A stretch of DNA of 64,000 nucleotides from Blastocatellia bacterium (GTDB lineage: Bacteria > Acidobacteriota > Blastocatellia > Chloracidobacteriales > JADJPF01): the NCBI GenBank assembly GCA_016713405.1, contig JADJPF010000001.1, positions 434,001-498,000 on the forward strand, read 5' to 3'. The notes below the pieces were generated by a model. It saw only the letters and a list, made by a program, of their open reading frames with translations. It was not told the origin of the DNA and ran no database searches. A program made the position numbers and the translations under genes. Numbering within the stretch: position 1 is the first letter of the stretch; the number at the start of each line of letters is the position of its first letter. This document shows positions 39,719 through 49,696 of the stretch, one piece after another.

Positions 39719-42700
39719 ATGCTACAGACAAAATTAATTCCTTTTTTAAGTATGTTGCTAGTACAAATACTAATTTTATTTTTACTAGTTCAACCTATCA
39801 AAGCAACGTCAGCAGTAATGCTTACAGATGAAGACTTAATTGTTAGCTCAAGAGCAATAATTTATGGAAAAGTTATTTCTATAGAAAGCCAATATGATGA
39901 AAATCAGGAAAATATTTCTACCTATATCAAAATAAAGGTCAAACAAGTTTTTAAGGGAAAGTTGTTTGAAAAAGAAATAGTTATTCGTCAAATGGGCGGC
40001 ACAGTAGGTGATATAACACAAAAAGTTATTGGCACCCCAGAGTTTAAGCTTAACGAAGAGGTGTTACTTTACCTAAATACGGCTGATGATGGAGCCTTAA
40101 GAGTTGCTCATGTTTTTATGGGCAAGTTTTCAGTAATTAAGGATAAAGATAAAACTTATGTTCTGCGTCAAGTAGGCTCTGCAACAATTATTGAGCCTCA
40201 AGGACGTTCTAAAGAGCAAACCATTACTAACAAAATGGAATTTGCTGCTTATGTTGACAAAATTAAATCTGTTCTTAGCTCAAAAATTGAGCGAGTTAAT
40301 GAATATGAGTTAATTAATAGAGATCGTCCGTTGCTAGCTATACCTAAAGAATATAAACCTAATATTAGTAATGGAGTAATTCAGCCACAATTTACATTTG
40401 CTGGTGGGCCTAGTCGTTGGCAACAAGCCGACAATGGAACCCCTATACGTTATAACATTAACACCGCAAATGCTCCGGTTTCTGGGGGAGGTGTAGCAGA
40501 ATTAGACGGATCTTTAGCCGCTTGGACTAATGTTTCTGGGGCTTCAATAATTTTGCAACGTGCAAATAACACTTCTTCATGTGGTTTTACTAACAGTGAT
40601 AGCACTAATACTGTATCTTTTGGAGATTGTAGAAATGAAGTTGATGACCTAGTTAATTGTGCTGGAACTTTAGCTGTAGCTAGGTTTTCTTTTAGTAATT
40701 CTGTCACCAAAGTTATTAATGGGACTACATTTAACCAACTTATAGATGCAGATATTGTTTTTAATAGTTTTGGTAGTTGTAGTGTTTCTTCTAGCTTTAT
40801 TGCAGAAATAATGGTTCATGAAGTGGGCCATACAATTGGATTAGGGCATTCTTCAGAGGATGACGGCGAACCAAGCCAAGTCCTTAAGGATGCTACAATG
40901 TTTTTTTTGATTCATAATGATGGACGTGGAGCTAGTTTAAGAAGCGACGATATTGCAGGCGTTTCTTTTATTTATCCTGCTGCTGGTGGAAACCCAACAA
41001 GCTCTGTAACATTAAATGTAACTAAACTTTCAGGTACTGTTAACCCAGGACAAAGTAGCGTTTATCCTGTAGCAATTAACCGGACTAATTTTACTGGCCC
41101 TGTACAACTTGGATTAACAATTTTAGCTAATGATGTTCCACCTGGGATAAGTTTTTCTTATTCAGCTAATCCAGTTACAGGAACAAGTAGTAATTTAACT
41201 ATTGGGACAACTACAGCTACACCTGCTGGAACATACACTTTTGTTGTAACAGGAACTGCTAGCGGAATTACCATTGCTAATAGCAATCAATTTACTTTAA
41301 TTGTAAGTCAAAGCACTCCAAATAGAGATTTTTCTATTTCTGTTGCTCCTACTTCTCAAACAATTGCAGCAGGACAAACAGCTAACTACTCATTAAATGC
41401 TACATTTACAGGTGGATTTTCTGATCCTATTAGCTTTAGTTTTAGTAGTTTGCCTCCGGGCGCAAATGTTCCACAATTCCAAGGTAATTTTCCTATACCA
41501 TTTCAAGTTGTAACTAGCTCAACAACACCAGCAGGAACTTATACTTTTACCGTTACTGGTACTGGTGGAGGCTTAACACGCACTACAACTGCTGTTTTAA
41601 TTGTACAATCTGCCGCATCTGTTTCATTAAGAGTAGAAAGAAATTCTGCTACAGTTACAGCCGGTCAAACAGCAAGCTATCCTGTAACAATTAGTCGAAC
41701 TAATTTTTCTAGTGCTGTGCAATTAGGTCTAGCAATTTTAGCTAATGATGTTCCCGCTGGAATTTCATTTTCTTACTCTAACAATCCTACTACTAGCTCT
41801 AATGTAACTCTTAACTTAAGTACAACTATGGCTACACCACCTGGGACTTATAATTTTGTTGCAACTGCTACAGCTAATGGAGTTACGATTCCTAATAGTA
41901 ATCAATTTAGTTTAGTTGTAACAGCAGCAACACAACCTGATTTTGCTATTGCTATTTCTCCAACTTCGCGGACTATTTCACCCGGTCAATTAGCTGATTA
42001 CACAATAAATGCAACATTTATGGGAGGATTTTCAAGCTCTATCTCATTTACATTTAGTAATTTACCACCAGGTGCAAATGTTCCACAATTCCAAGGCAAT
42101 TTCCCGTTACCATTTCAAATTGCTACAAGCTCAACAACACCACCAGGGACTTATAATTTTACTGTCACCGGTACTGGTGGAGGTTTAACACGTACCTCTA
42201 CAGCAACTTTAATAGTCCAAGCTCCTTCTTCTGTATCAATTAGAGTAGAAAGAGATTCTGCCACCGTTACATCAGGTCAAGCAGCAAGTTATCCTGTAAC
42301 ACTAACAAGAAATAACTTTAATGGTAATGTAGAGCTTGGTTTAAGTATTTTAGCTAGTAATGTTCCACCAGGAGTTACATTTTCTTACTCAAATAATCCT
42401 ACTACTAGCTCAAATGTGACTTTAAACATTAGCACTACATCAGCTACACCAGCAGGAACTTATAATTTTGTAGCTACAGCTATAGCTAATGGAATCACCA
42501 TTCCTAATAGCAACCAATTTAGCTTAGTGGTAATGAGTGCAGCACAACCAGATTTTTCTATTTCTATTTCTCCAAGTTCTAGGACGGTAATGGCTGGTCA
42601 AGTGGCCGATTACACAATAAACGGCGTATTTACAGGGGGATTTTCAAGCGCGATTTCATTTGCATTTAGCAATTTGCCACCAGGAGCAAATGTTCCACAA

Positions 42701-43192
42701 TTCCAAGGTAATTTCCCACTTCCTTTCCAAGTTGTCACTAGTTCATCTACTCCAGCCGGAACTTATATTTTTACCATTACTGGCACTGGTGGAGGGCTAA
42801 CGCGAACTGCTACAGCTACTTTAATTGTTCAAACACCTTCCGGGCCAATGATTGATAACGCGTCTTACCGTAAACCAATACTTACAATTTCAGGTGCTTT
42901 ATTTGTTGGTAATGTTCAAGTTAGGGTAAATGGTGTAGATGTCACTTCACGAATAATCGATCTTTCAGATAGCCTTATTACTCTAAAAGGAAATAAGAAA
43001 AAATTGCGTTTGCAAAAAGGCACAAATGTTGTCCAAGTTATTTCTAATGGTATAGCTTCTAATAACTTTACTTTTAATTTTGTTGCTGATGAAAATCTAA
43101 TAAACCTAGAGCAAGCAAATAGTAATATTTTTGGTAGCGGACGCAGTGAAGATTATTATCCTAATGTTTTTGGAGAAGGTAGTAGTAACTAA
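39719..43192 (+). CDS. Secreted matrixin-like metalloprotease with Ig-like repeat stalk
   Basis: A 1157-residue exported protein. A signal peptide (to about residue 30) precedes a beta-rich domain (30-150). The zinc-protease domain lies at about 220-420, with HEVGHTIGLGH (HExxHxxGxxH) near residue 366 and a Met-turn (DATMFF). From about 430 three alternating pairs of about 100-residue Ig-like domains follow. One type contains FQGNFP...PFQ (for example LPPGANVPQF) and the other NxxxNSNQFSL(V/I)V; the pair repeats at a 204-codon period. The end has an IPT-like domain (GALFVGNVQVRVNGVDV). A likely cell-surface or extracellular protease. GGGGG precedes the ATG. Confidence 0.85.
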   Translation: MLQTKLIPFLSMLLVQILILFLLVQPIKATSAVMLTDEDLIVSSRAIIYGKVISIESQYDENQENISTYIKIKVKQVFKGKLFEKEIVIRQMGGTVGDITQKVIGTPEFKLNEEVLLYLNTADDGALRVAHVFMGKFSVIKDKDKTYVLRQVGSATIIEPQGRSKEQTITNKMEFAAYVDKIKSVLSSKIERVNEYELINRDRPLLAIPKEYKPNISNGVIQPQFTFAGGPSRWQQADNGTPIRYNINTANAPVSGGGVAELDGSLAAWTNVSGASIILQRANNTSSCGFTNSDSTNTVSFGDCRNEVDDLVNCAGTLAVARFSFSNSVTKVINGTTFNQLIDADIVFNSFGSCSVSSSFIAEIMVHEVGHTIGLGHSSEDDGEPSQVLKDATMFFLIHNDGRGASLRSDDIAGVSFIYPAAGGNPTSSVTLNVTKLSGTVNPGQSSVYPVAINRTNFTGPVQLGLTILANDVPPGISFSYSANPVTGTSSNLTIGTTTATPAGTYTFVVTGTASGITIANSNQFTLIVSQSTPNRDFSISVAPTSQTIAAGQTANYSLNATFTGGFSDPISFSFSSLPPGANVPQFQGNFPIPFQVVTSSTTPAGTYTFTVTGTGGGLTRTTTAVLIVQSAASVSLRVERNSATVTAGQTASYPVTISRTNFSSAVQLGLAILANDVPAGISFSYSNNPTTSSNVTLNLSTTMATPPGTYNFVATATANGVTIPNSNQFSLVVTAATQPDFAIAISPTSRTISPGQLADYTINATFMGGFSSSISFTFSNLPPGANVPQFQGNFPLPFQIATSSTTPPGTYNFTVTGTGGGLTRTSTATLIVQAPSSVSIRVERDSATVTSGQAASYPVTLTRNNFNGNVELGLSILASNVPPGVTFSYSNNPTTSSNVTLNISTTSATPAGTYNFVATAIANGITIPNSNQFSLVVMSAAQPDFSISISPSSRTVMAGQVADYTINGVFTGGFSSAISFAFSNLPPGANVPQFQGNFPLPFQVVTSSSTPAGTYIFTITGTGGGLTRTATATLIVQTPSGPMIDNASYRKPILTISGALFVGNVQVRVNGVDVTSRIIDLSDSLITLKGNKKKLRLQKGTNVVQVISNGIASNNFTFNFVADENLINLEQANSNIFGSGRSEDYYPNVFGEGSSN
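41005..42840 (+). repeat. Three 612-bp tandem units coding Ig-like domain pairs
   Basis: The GCAAATGTTCCACAATTCC stretch recurs at about 41462, 42074 and 42686, an exact 612-base period. Each unit encodes a pair of alternating Ig-like domains. The copies are less alike than those of the 339-bp array, which suggests older duplication. Confidence 0.85.
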
Positions 43193-43213
43193 ACTGTTTC
43201 CTTGTATTTTCTT

Positions 43214-43262
43214 GAAAAGAATAAAGATGCAGACAACATAGTTTGCATCTTTAATTCTTTTA
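43214..43262. terminator. Bidirectional terminator between convergent genes
   Basis: A 10-bp core stem (43222-43231 with 43244-43253), extended by AAGAA/TTCTT with a bulge. A-rich and T-rich flanks on each side suit both the protease gene and the minus-strand glycosyltransferase. Confidence 0.8.
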
Positions 43263-44480
43263 GGCCGTTTTTGCTATTTCACTTTTCTTAAGAGAAATAA
43301 CTAGTTTTAAGTAGTTAAAAGCAACTAATACAACTACTGCCCAACAAAGTATTTCATAGTAAATTATGTAACCTGTCCAGGGGCCTGCCACATCAGAATT
43401 AGCAAAATTCCAAGGAAACCCTTGTGACCAAAAATTGTAAACCAAGAATAAAAACAGTCCACTAGTCAAGTAAAATGAAGCAATTAAGCTAATATCTAGT
43501 AAAATTACCCAAGGTACTAACCATGCCATATATTGCACACCAAAACCAGAGCTTATTGCAAGAAAAACAAAAAACAATAATCCACATTGAATAAAAAGAG
43601 GTACTTTTTTTTCTGATGAGTTCATCCAAAATGACAGTAATGCAATAACACCTAAGACAACATATTTTCCTTTTGTTTGATAGAATGTGTTAATCCAAGA
43701 TAAATTTTCAGGTAATGAGGAACTTAGCAGTCTTGGCAGTCCCCAAATACCATATTGGCTATTATAACCAAAAACATGGTCAATAATTATTTTAAGATCT
43801 CCTTGGAGAATATAAGGTAAAGAGCCAACTAAGAAAGTAATTCCAACAGCTAGAAAATACTCCCACCTTTTTTTCATATCTGGCAAATAAAAAAACATAC
43901 AAGGCATAAGAATTAAACATACTACTTTAATGTTTAAGCTCATTCCTAACGCAGCACCAGCTAACCAAACAGGGTGATTATTGCTGAGTAAGTAAATAGA
44001 TAAGATAAGAAAAAATATCATTACTGGATCTGTGTTTCCGTGAAAACCTGAAATCATCATTGAAGTAGGAGCAGTAGCTAAAAGCATTAAAGCCAATATT
44101 GAGAATTTATTAGGAGCTATCTGATTAAATATCTTAATGATCAATACAATAATAGCTATATCAGCTATTATTGCAGGAAGCCTTAGCCAAAATGGAAAAG
44201 CTATTCCTGAAAAATTTGCAAAAAAATCTAAAATAAACAGCCAATTGAGCATAAAAGGTGGATGGTTAAAATACCAAATTCTTTTATACGTCTCTAATCC
44301 TCCAAATTCTTTAGCTGTTTGTAAAAAAGTTTCCCAATATTTGACATCATTTGTCCCATAGGTATTAAAGGCAATCATTAGTTTTGCTAGGGTTACTAAA
44401 CCAAGAACTAGCCAAAAAGTATTTGCCCAATTACCTAAAGTTTTAGATTGCTCTTGAAGAAAAGAAGTAATTTTTTGCAT
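43260..44480 (-). CDS. GT-C-type membrane glycosyltransferase
   Basis: A 406-residue polytopic protein with about ten membrane helices, paralogous to the N-terminal 500 residues of the 35201-37612 protein. The shared motifs are GTNDVKYW, YFNHPPF, ISGFHGNTDP, FGVQYMAWLVPW and SQGFPWN. It lacks the charged N-terminal tail and the C-terminal TPR region. The family transfers mannose or related sugars from polyprenol phosphates across the membrane. The acidic residue in TNDVKYW is the likely catalytic one. The gene stands alone, with terminators on either side. Confidence 0.82.
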   Translation of the reverse strand: MQKITSFLQEQSKTLGNWANTFWLVLGLVTLAKLMIAFNTYGTNDVKYWETFLQTAKEFGGLETYKRIWYFNHPPFMLNWLFILDFFANFSGIAFPFWLRLPAIIADIAIIVLIIKIFNQIAPNKFSILALMLLATAPTSMMISGFHGNTDPVMIFFLILSIYLLSNNHPVWLAGAALGMSLNIKVVCLILMPCMFFYLPDMKKRWEYFLAVGITFLVGSLPYILQGDLKIIIDHVFGYNSQYGIWGLPRLLSSSLPENLSWINTFYQTKGKYVVLGVIALLSFWMNSSEKKVPLFIQCGLLFFVFLAISSGFGVQYMAWLVPWVILLDISLIASFYLTSGLFLFLVYNFWSQGFPWNFANSDVAGPWTGYIIYYEILCWAVVVLVAFNYLKLVISLKKSEIAKTA

Positions 44481-44545
44481 GGCACTAAATTATATAAATA
44501 AAGTAATTTATGTAAATAAAAACAAGTAGTATTCTAAGGTTAGTA

Positions 44546-44583
44546 AATAAAATAAAAATAGCTAGCAAAAACTAGCTATTTTT
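44546..44583 (-). terminator. Terminator of the carboxylesterase gene
   Basis: A 12-bp perfect stem (44554-44565 with 44572-44583), followed on the minus strand by TTTTTATTTTATTT. It lies between the esterase and the glycosyltransferase. Confidence 0.85.
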
Positions 44584-44616
44584 ACACTTAAAATTATAGT
44601 AAATATTCTTAGTTTG

Positions 44617-46301
44617 TTATTCACAACCACAATCAGCAAGGAAAGTTCTATTTGCATCAAGTTTAGTAAAGAAAGAACAGAATTTCTTTCTAAAACCTTT
44701 GCTAGTGCTTGTTTGGATATCTAAAACAAAAGTTTTATCTCCATTTTTCTTATAAACCGGCCAAATAGGTAAATCTGTTGAATTAGGATCACCAGTTTTT
44801 GCAAAGTTTGACCAATATTTAAGCATCATTTCAGATAGTCTAAGCTCTTCAGCCGTTGGAGCTACAGTATTAATTTTAGCTAAAGTATTAAAAACAAAGC
44901 CTAACTCTAAGCCATGTTCAGCACCACGAGCTTTTCTTGACTCTAAAGCACGAGTAAAAAGATAAACATAAGCATTAGCTTTATTTGCTGCAAAAGCACG
45001 AAAAGATGTTCGTGTAGGGCAGAAAAAGAATTTATCGGTTATTATGGCATCAGCAGTTAAACGAGGTGTTCCATAGTCAGAGATAGGATAGCGTTTAACA
45101 ACAGCATTTAAGTCTTCTGCACCAAAAACAATTTGTAGAGCTAATCTAAACTGGGCTTCCGTTTCTAACGGAATATTTTCAATAAAACCTAAAGCCTCAT
45201 TTTTATTTGTTCCAATCATTAAAGTTACTGGATTTTGTTGACCACTAGAAAAAATTTCTTCGCTAGCGGTTGGTAGTACATAACCATCCACATTAGCACC
45301 ATAAGGAATGCCTGTTGTGCCAGCAACATCGGCTGTTTGGTCAGGCGCAATAGCTTTTAATAATTGATCAGGGGTTTTGCTACGTAAACAGTCAGCTACA
45401 TTGCTAGCTTGACCGCAACCAAGCTGAGTAGCCATTCTTAAACCAAAATCCTCGGCTGAAACTCCTCGAAGACTGCGACTACTATCTTTTAAGAAACGCT
45501 GTATTAATATTGGAAAAGCACTTTGGATAATAGCCTTTTGAAATAAGCCTTTTGCCAAGGGTGAAGCAACTAAAGTAGAAACATCACTTCCGCCAGCAGA
45601 TTCACCAAAATTGTAATATTATCTGGATCACCACCAAAATTAGAAAGATTTTTCTTTACCCATTGAAGCGCGGCCAATTGGTCTAAAATCCCATAGTTAC
45701 CAGAGCTACCATTAGCATCTTCCATTGTTAGGGCAGGGTGAGCAAGAAATCCTAGTGGGCCTAAACGATAATTAATATTTACTAGTACCACACCAGCTTT
45801 TTCAGCAAAAGGTTGACCATCATAAATTAATTCTCCATTAATTCTTTGATCTCCTGATTGAGTAATATTACCACCACCATGAATAAAAAGCATCACTGGT
45901 TTTAGGTCAGTGGTTAATGTTTTAGGTGTCCAAATGTTTAAGAATAAACAATCTTCACTGCCAACAGTTTGTCCTCGTTGGGGTTGTGCGCAGGGTGAGC
46001 CAAAACTTACTGCATCAAAGATATCTGTGCGCATTTCTGCTGCTTGAGGTGGTTTCCAACGCAAATTTCCAACAGGAGCAGCAGCATAAGGGATTCCGCG
46101 AAAGACTGTAGAGTTTTCTAAAACTTCCCCACGTACCGGGCCTTCTTCAGTCATAAATACATTACTTAATTCTATGTTTTTTGTTATTTCAGCTTTGGAT
46201 TTTGATAAGTTGTTTGTATTAGCAGAGTTAACAAATAAATTATTGGTTAAAAATAAACATAAGATAGCAATAAAGGCTAAAACAGCCCTTCGTAGAACCA
46301 T
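44617..46301 (-). CDS. Secreted type B carboxylesterase (one frameshift)
   Basis: An exported alpha/beta-hydrolase of about 560 codons. A signal peptide (MVLRRAVLAFIAILCLFL) is followed by GIPYAAAPVGNLRWKPP and the SEDCLFLNIWTP motif, then the nucleophile elbow GESAGG, which is read across the break. The second fragment carries the catalytic acid region and the active-site His in GAEHGLEL. The frame breaks at 45607-45610 (run of four A on the plus strand); one extra base restores NITIFGESAGGSDVSTLV. Since the break lies at the most conserved motif and everything else is intact, an indel error is likely. AAGGAG precedes the ATG at 46301. Confidence 0.86.
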
Positions 46302-46387
46302 AAAAATTTCTCCTTAAAAATACTTAATAGAATAAAATTTTTGATGATAGAAAAATTTCAAAGTAACTAAATATAACACAACAACTA

Positions 46388-46750
46388 CTAGTTTCTAAGA
46401 CAGGCAGCATAACCTAAAATTTCCTCTCCCGTTTGTAAAAGTGATGGAGTCGGCTGCCAACCTCTTTCTAATCTAGCATTAAGCAATTCTTTAGCATTAG
46501 GTATATGATCCCACACGGAGATGCTATTGATTGCTCCTAATCAAGTAACATCAGGCACTAAAACTAAGTTATTTTGCCAGGGAATAATAATATCAAAAGT
46601 ATATTCATCCAGTTTTACTACTTCTGAAACAAAAGCATTTTTCTTTTTTCCCCAATTAATTAAATTTAGTAGCGAAGTAGTGTTAGGGATCTCTAATTGT
46701 AAATTTAAGAAATCCGTTTCTAAAAGGCTAGTTTTGTTAATAAATTGCAT
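46388..46750 (-). pseudogene. Small conserved-looking gene with an in-frame TGA
   Basis: The minus strand reads on continuously in one frame from 46750 (ATG, MQFINKTSLL; a GTG at 46771 is also in frame) to TAG at 46388-46390, except for TGA at 46541-46543. The downstream part (LGAINSISVWDHIPNAKELL then ERGWQPTPSLLQTGEEILGY) is rich in Trp, Pro and Gly and looks like real protein, continuing the sense of DIIIPWQNNLVLVPDVT before the stop. A Trp codon TGG turned to TGA is the simplest explanation, whether mutation or sequence error. Whole length would be 120 residues; no function is recognised. The gene lies between the esterase and thiC. Confidence 0.55.
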
Positions 46751-46928
46751 AAAATGGAAGTCTCTAACCACAAAATTAAATATTTAGAAAAATTATAGTA
46801 CAAGAGCTTTTTTTGCGCTTGTTAAAAGTTAAATCTCTAATCCTGTGATAAAAGGTTGTTTGGCTAAAGACTATTCTCTAAAATAGAGAATCTTTTCCAT
46901 CCTAAAATCCTATTTTGGAGTACCAAGA

Positions 46929-48479
46929 ATGAATCAACAAGAATTCAAAATTCCCCGCCGAGAAATAAAGCTGTCTGATGGTGAACCATCTTTTTATTTA
47001 TATGATACAGCAGGCCCCCAAGGTTATGACGTTAAAGAAGGCTTACCAAAGCTAAGAGCAGAATGGATTAAAAAACGTAAAGAGCGTGGCGATACAAACT
47101 TTTCTCAAATGCACTATGCCCGTCTTGGTGAAATTACTGAGGAAATGCGCTATATTGCTCTTAGAGAAAATGTTTCTCCTGAGTTTGTACGCGATGAAGT
47201 AGCTCGTGGTCGTGCCATCATTCCTGCCAATATTAACCATCCAGAAAGCGAACCAATGATAATTGGACGTAATTTTTTGGTCAAAATTAATGCTAATATT
47301 GGTAATTCTGCTGTAGCTTCTTCAATAGAAGAAGAAGTGGACAAAATGAAATGGTCTGTTAAATGGGGTGCTGATACTGTAATGGATCTTTCTACAGGTA
47401 AAAATATTAAAGAAACTAGAGAGTGGATATTAAGAAATTCTCCAGTTCCTATTGGTACAGTCCCAATTTATCAAGCCTTAGAAAAAGTTGATGGACAGGT
47501 GGAAAAGTTAAATATTGATATATTTATGGAAACCTTAGTTGAACAAGCTGAACAAGGTGTAGATTATTTTACTATTCATGCTGGTGTTTTACTTAGATAT
47601 ATTCCTTTAACAGCAAAACGATTAACAGGAATTGTTTCTCGTGGAGGTTCAATTTTAGCTAAATGGTGTTTGGCTCATCACAAGGAAAACTTTCTTTATA
47701 CAGAATTTGATCGTATTTGTGAGCTAATGAAAAAATATGATATTAGCTTTTCTTTAGGTGATGGCTTGCGCCCAGGCTCAATTGCTGATGCTAATGATGC
47801 TGCTCAATTTGCTGAACTTGACACTCTAGGCGAACTTACAAAAATTGCTTGGAAACACGATGTTCAAGTAATGATTGAAGGCCCAGGACACGTTCCCTTA
47901 CACTTAATTAAAGAAAATGTTGATCGTCAAATGGAAGTTTGTCATGAAGCTCCATTCTATACCCTAGGGCCTTTAGTTACTGACATTGCCCCAGGCTATG
48001 ATCATATTACTTCTGCAATTGGCGCGGCAATGATTGGTTGGTATGGGACGGCAATGCTTTGTTATGTAACTCCAAAAGAACATCTAGGTTTACCTAATAA
48101 AGAAGATGTTAAACAAGGTGTAATCGCTTATAAAATTGCTGCTCATGCTGCTGATTTAGCTAAAAACCATCCTGGAGCTAAAGAGCGAGACAACGCACTT
48201 TCTAAAGCTAGATTTGAATTTCGTTGGCGAGATCAATTTAATTTATCCCTTGATCCAGAAACGGCACTTGCTTATCACGATGAGACTTTGCCGGCTGAAG
48301 GTGCTAAAGAGGCGCATTTCTGCTCAATGTGCGGGCCAAAATTCTGCTCTATGAAAATTACCCAAGATGTCCGTGACTATGCTGCTCAAGTTGGAGTAAA
48401 TGAAGAGGAAGCCTTAAATGTTGGTATGAAAGAAAAAGCTCAAGAATTTGTCGCGCTTACTCGTGGTGGTAGTAAATAA
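46929..48479 (+). CDS. thiC: Phosphomethylpyrimidine synthase ThiC
   Basis: A radical-SAM enzyme that turns aminoimidazole ribotide into HMP-P, the pyrimidine half of thiamine. It is 516 residues, near full length for the bacterial type. It shows the YDTAGPQGY start, FSQMHYAR, the long conserved MEGPGHVPLHLI-type motif (here IEGPGHVP) and the C-terminal iron-sulfur motif CSMCGPKFCSM (CxxCx4C). A GGAG Shine-Dalgarno lies upstream. No other thi gene and no TPP riboswitch was found next to it, although bacterial thiC genes are usually preceded by one. Confidence 0.96.
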   Translation: MNQQEFKIPRREIKLSDGEPSFYLYDTAGPQGYDVKEGLPKLRAEWIKKRKERGDTNFSQMHYARLGEITEEMRYIALRENVSPEFVRDEVARGRAIIPANINHPESEPMIIGRNFLVKINANIGNSAVASSIEEEVDKMKWSVKWGADTVMDLSTGKNIKETREWILRNSPVPIGTVPIYQALEKVDGQVEKLNIDIFMETLVEQAEQGVDYFTIHAGVLLRYIPLTAKRLTGIVSRGGSILAKWCLAHHKENFLYTEFDRICELMKKYDISFSLGDGLRPGSIADANDAAQFAELDTLGELTKIAWKHDVQVMIEGPGHVPLHLIKENVDRQMEVCHEAPFYTLGPLVTDIAPGYDHITSAIGAAMIGWYGTAMLCYVTPKEHLGLPNKEDVKQGVIAYKIAAHAADLAKNHPGAKERDNALSKARFEFRWRDQFNLSLDPETALAYHDETLPAEGAKEAHFCSMCGPKFCSMKITQDVRDYAAQVGVNEEEALNVGMKEKAQEFVALTRGGSK

Positions 48480-48512
48480 AATGCTATACATAAGCAAAAC
48501 AACAGTATAAAC

Positions 48513-48548
48513 GATAATGCGGGTGAGTTAGCCCGCATTATCATTTAT
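48513..48548 (+). terminator. Hairpin after thiC
   Basis: An 11-bp perfect stem (48513-48523 with 48532-48542) and an 8-base loop, followed by ATTTATAG. The T-tract is weak, so termination may be partial. Confidence 0.6.
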
Positions 48549-48579
48549 AGCAAATCCATTTACTTAGGGAAATTTAATT

Positions 48580-49647
48580 ATGAAAGCACTAGTTCTTTCT
48601 GGGGGTAAGGGTACTCGCTTACGTCCATTAACCCATACATTACCCAAACAATTACTTCCAGTTGCAGCAAAACCTATTCTTTATTTTGTTATGGATCAAA
48701 TCAAAGAAGCTGGTATTTCTGAAGTTGGCGTAATTATCGCACCTGAAACTGGGGATATGATCCGCGAATCTTTACAAGAAAATCCTTGGCAACATAAATT
48801 TACTTTTATTATGCAAGATAAACCTGCTGGACTTGCTCATGCAGTAAGAATTGCTCAAGATTTTCTTGGCAATAGCTCTTTTTTAATGTACTTAGGAGAT
48901 AATTTAATTGGAGATTCTGTTAAAGGCTTTGTAGATACTTTTGTTAAAGAAGACCTGGACGCAATTATTTTACTTAAGAAAGTTCCAGATCCACGCGCTT
49001 TTGGCGTTGCTGTTGTAGATGATAGCGGTAGAGTCCTAAGATTGATTGAAAAACCTAAAAAACCGCCTTCGGACTTAGCCCTAGTTGGCGTTTATCTCTT
49101 TAACCCAACAATTCATAAAATTATTGAAGATCTAAAACCTTCTGCTCGTGGAGAGCTAGAAATTACTGATGCAATCCAAAATCTAGTTACTGCTGAAGGT
49201 AAAGTAAAAGCTCATTTTTTAGAAAAATGGTGGCTAGATACCGGTAAAAAAGATGATATCATCGAAGCTAATCGAATGGTTTTAGATGAATTTACTGAGC
49301 GAGATATTCGAGGTAGTGTAGATAATAATTCTAATATTGCTGGTCGGGTTTTTATTGATTCTAGCTCTATTGTAGAGAATAGCGTTATTCGAGGCCCTTC
49401 TAAAATTTGTAAAAATGTAGTAATTAGAAATGCTTATGTTGGCCCATACACTAGCATTAGTGATGGCTGCCATATAGAAAATTCTGCTGTAGAATGTTCC
49501 GTAATCCTAGAAGATAGCAAAATTATTGCTGTTGAACATTTAGACGAGTCTTTAATTGGTAAACAATCTATAGTTACTAAACATAAGGGAATAAAAAAGT
49601 CTTTACGCTTAATGGTAGGAGATGATGCTATTGTAGAATTACCTTAA
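48580..49647 (+). CDS. rmlA: Glucose-1-phosphate thymidylyltransferase, long form
   Basis: Makes dTDP-glucose (or another NDP-sugar) from sugar-1-phosphate. At 355 residues it is the long RmlA type, with an N-terminal nucleotidyltransferase domain (LSGGKGTRLRPLTHTLPKQLLPVA) and a C-terminal left-handed beta-helix (hexapeptide-like ENSVIRGPSKI, ENSAVECSVI). It has the YLGDNLIGD and EKPKKPPSDLALVGVYLF segments. It heads a likely operon with rmlC 49 bases downstream. No rmlB or rmlD is in the window, so the pathway must be completed elsewhere. Confidence 0.92.
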   Translation: MKALVLSGGKGTRLRPLTHTLPKQLLPVAAKPILYFVMDQIKEAGISEVGVIIAPETGDMIRESLQENPWQHKFTFIMQDKPAGLAHAVRIAQDFLGNSSFLMYLGDNLIGDSVKGFVDTFVKEDLDAIILLKKVPDPRAFGVAVVDDSGRVLRLIEKPKKPPSDLALVGVYLFNPTIHKIIEDLKPSARGELEITDAIQNLVTAEGKVKAHFLEKWWLDTGKKDDIIEANRMVLDEFTERDIRGSVDNNSNIAGRVFIDSSSIVENSVIRGPSKICKNVVIRNAYVGPYTSISDGCHIENSAVECSVILEDSKIIAVEHLDESLIGKQSIVTKHKGIKKSLRLMVGDDAIVELP

Positions 49648-49696
49648 AATATCAAATAATATTTATTTTACAATAAGTTAGGAGCAATAATTTTTT

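Noticed and set aside
46541..46543. TGA as a recoded sense codon
   Set aside because: TGA ends several genes cleanly (485, 54488, 55921), and other genes here lack internal TGA.
46521..46787. A plus-strand 88-codon frame
   Set aside because: It lies opposite the small gene with the in-frame TGA, whose reading is far more protein-like.
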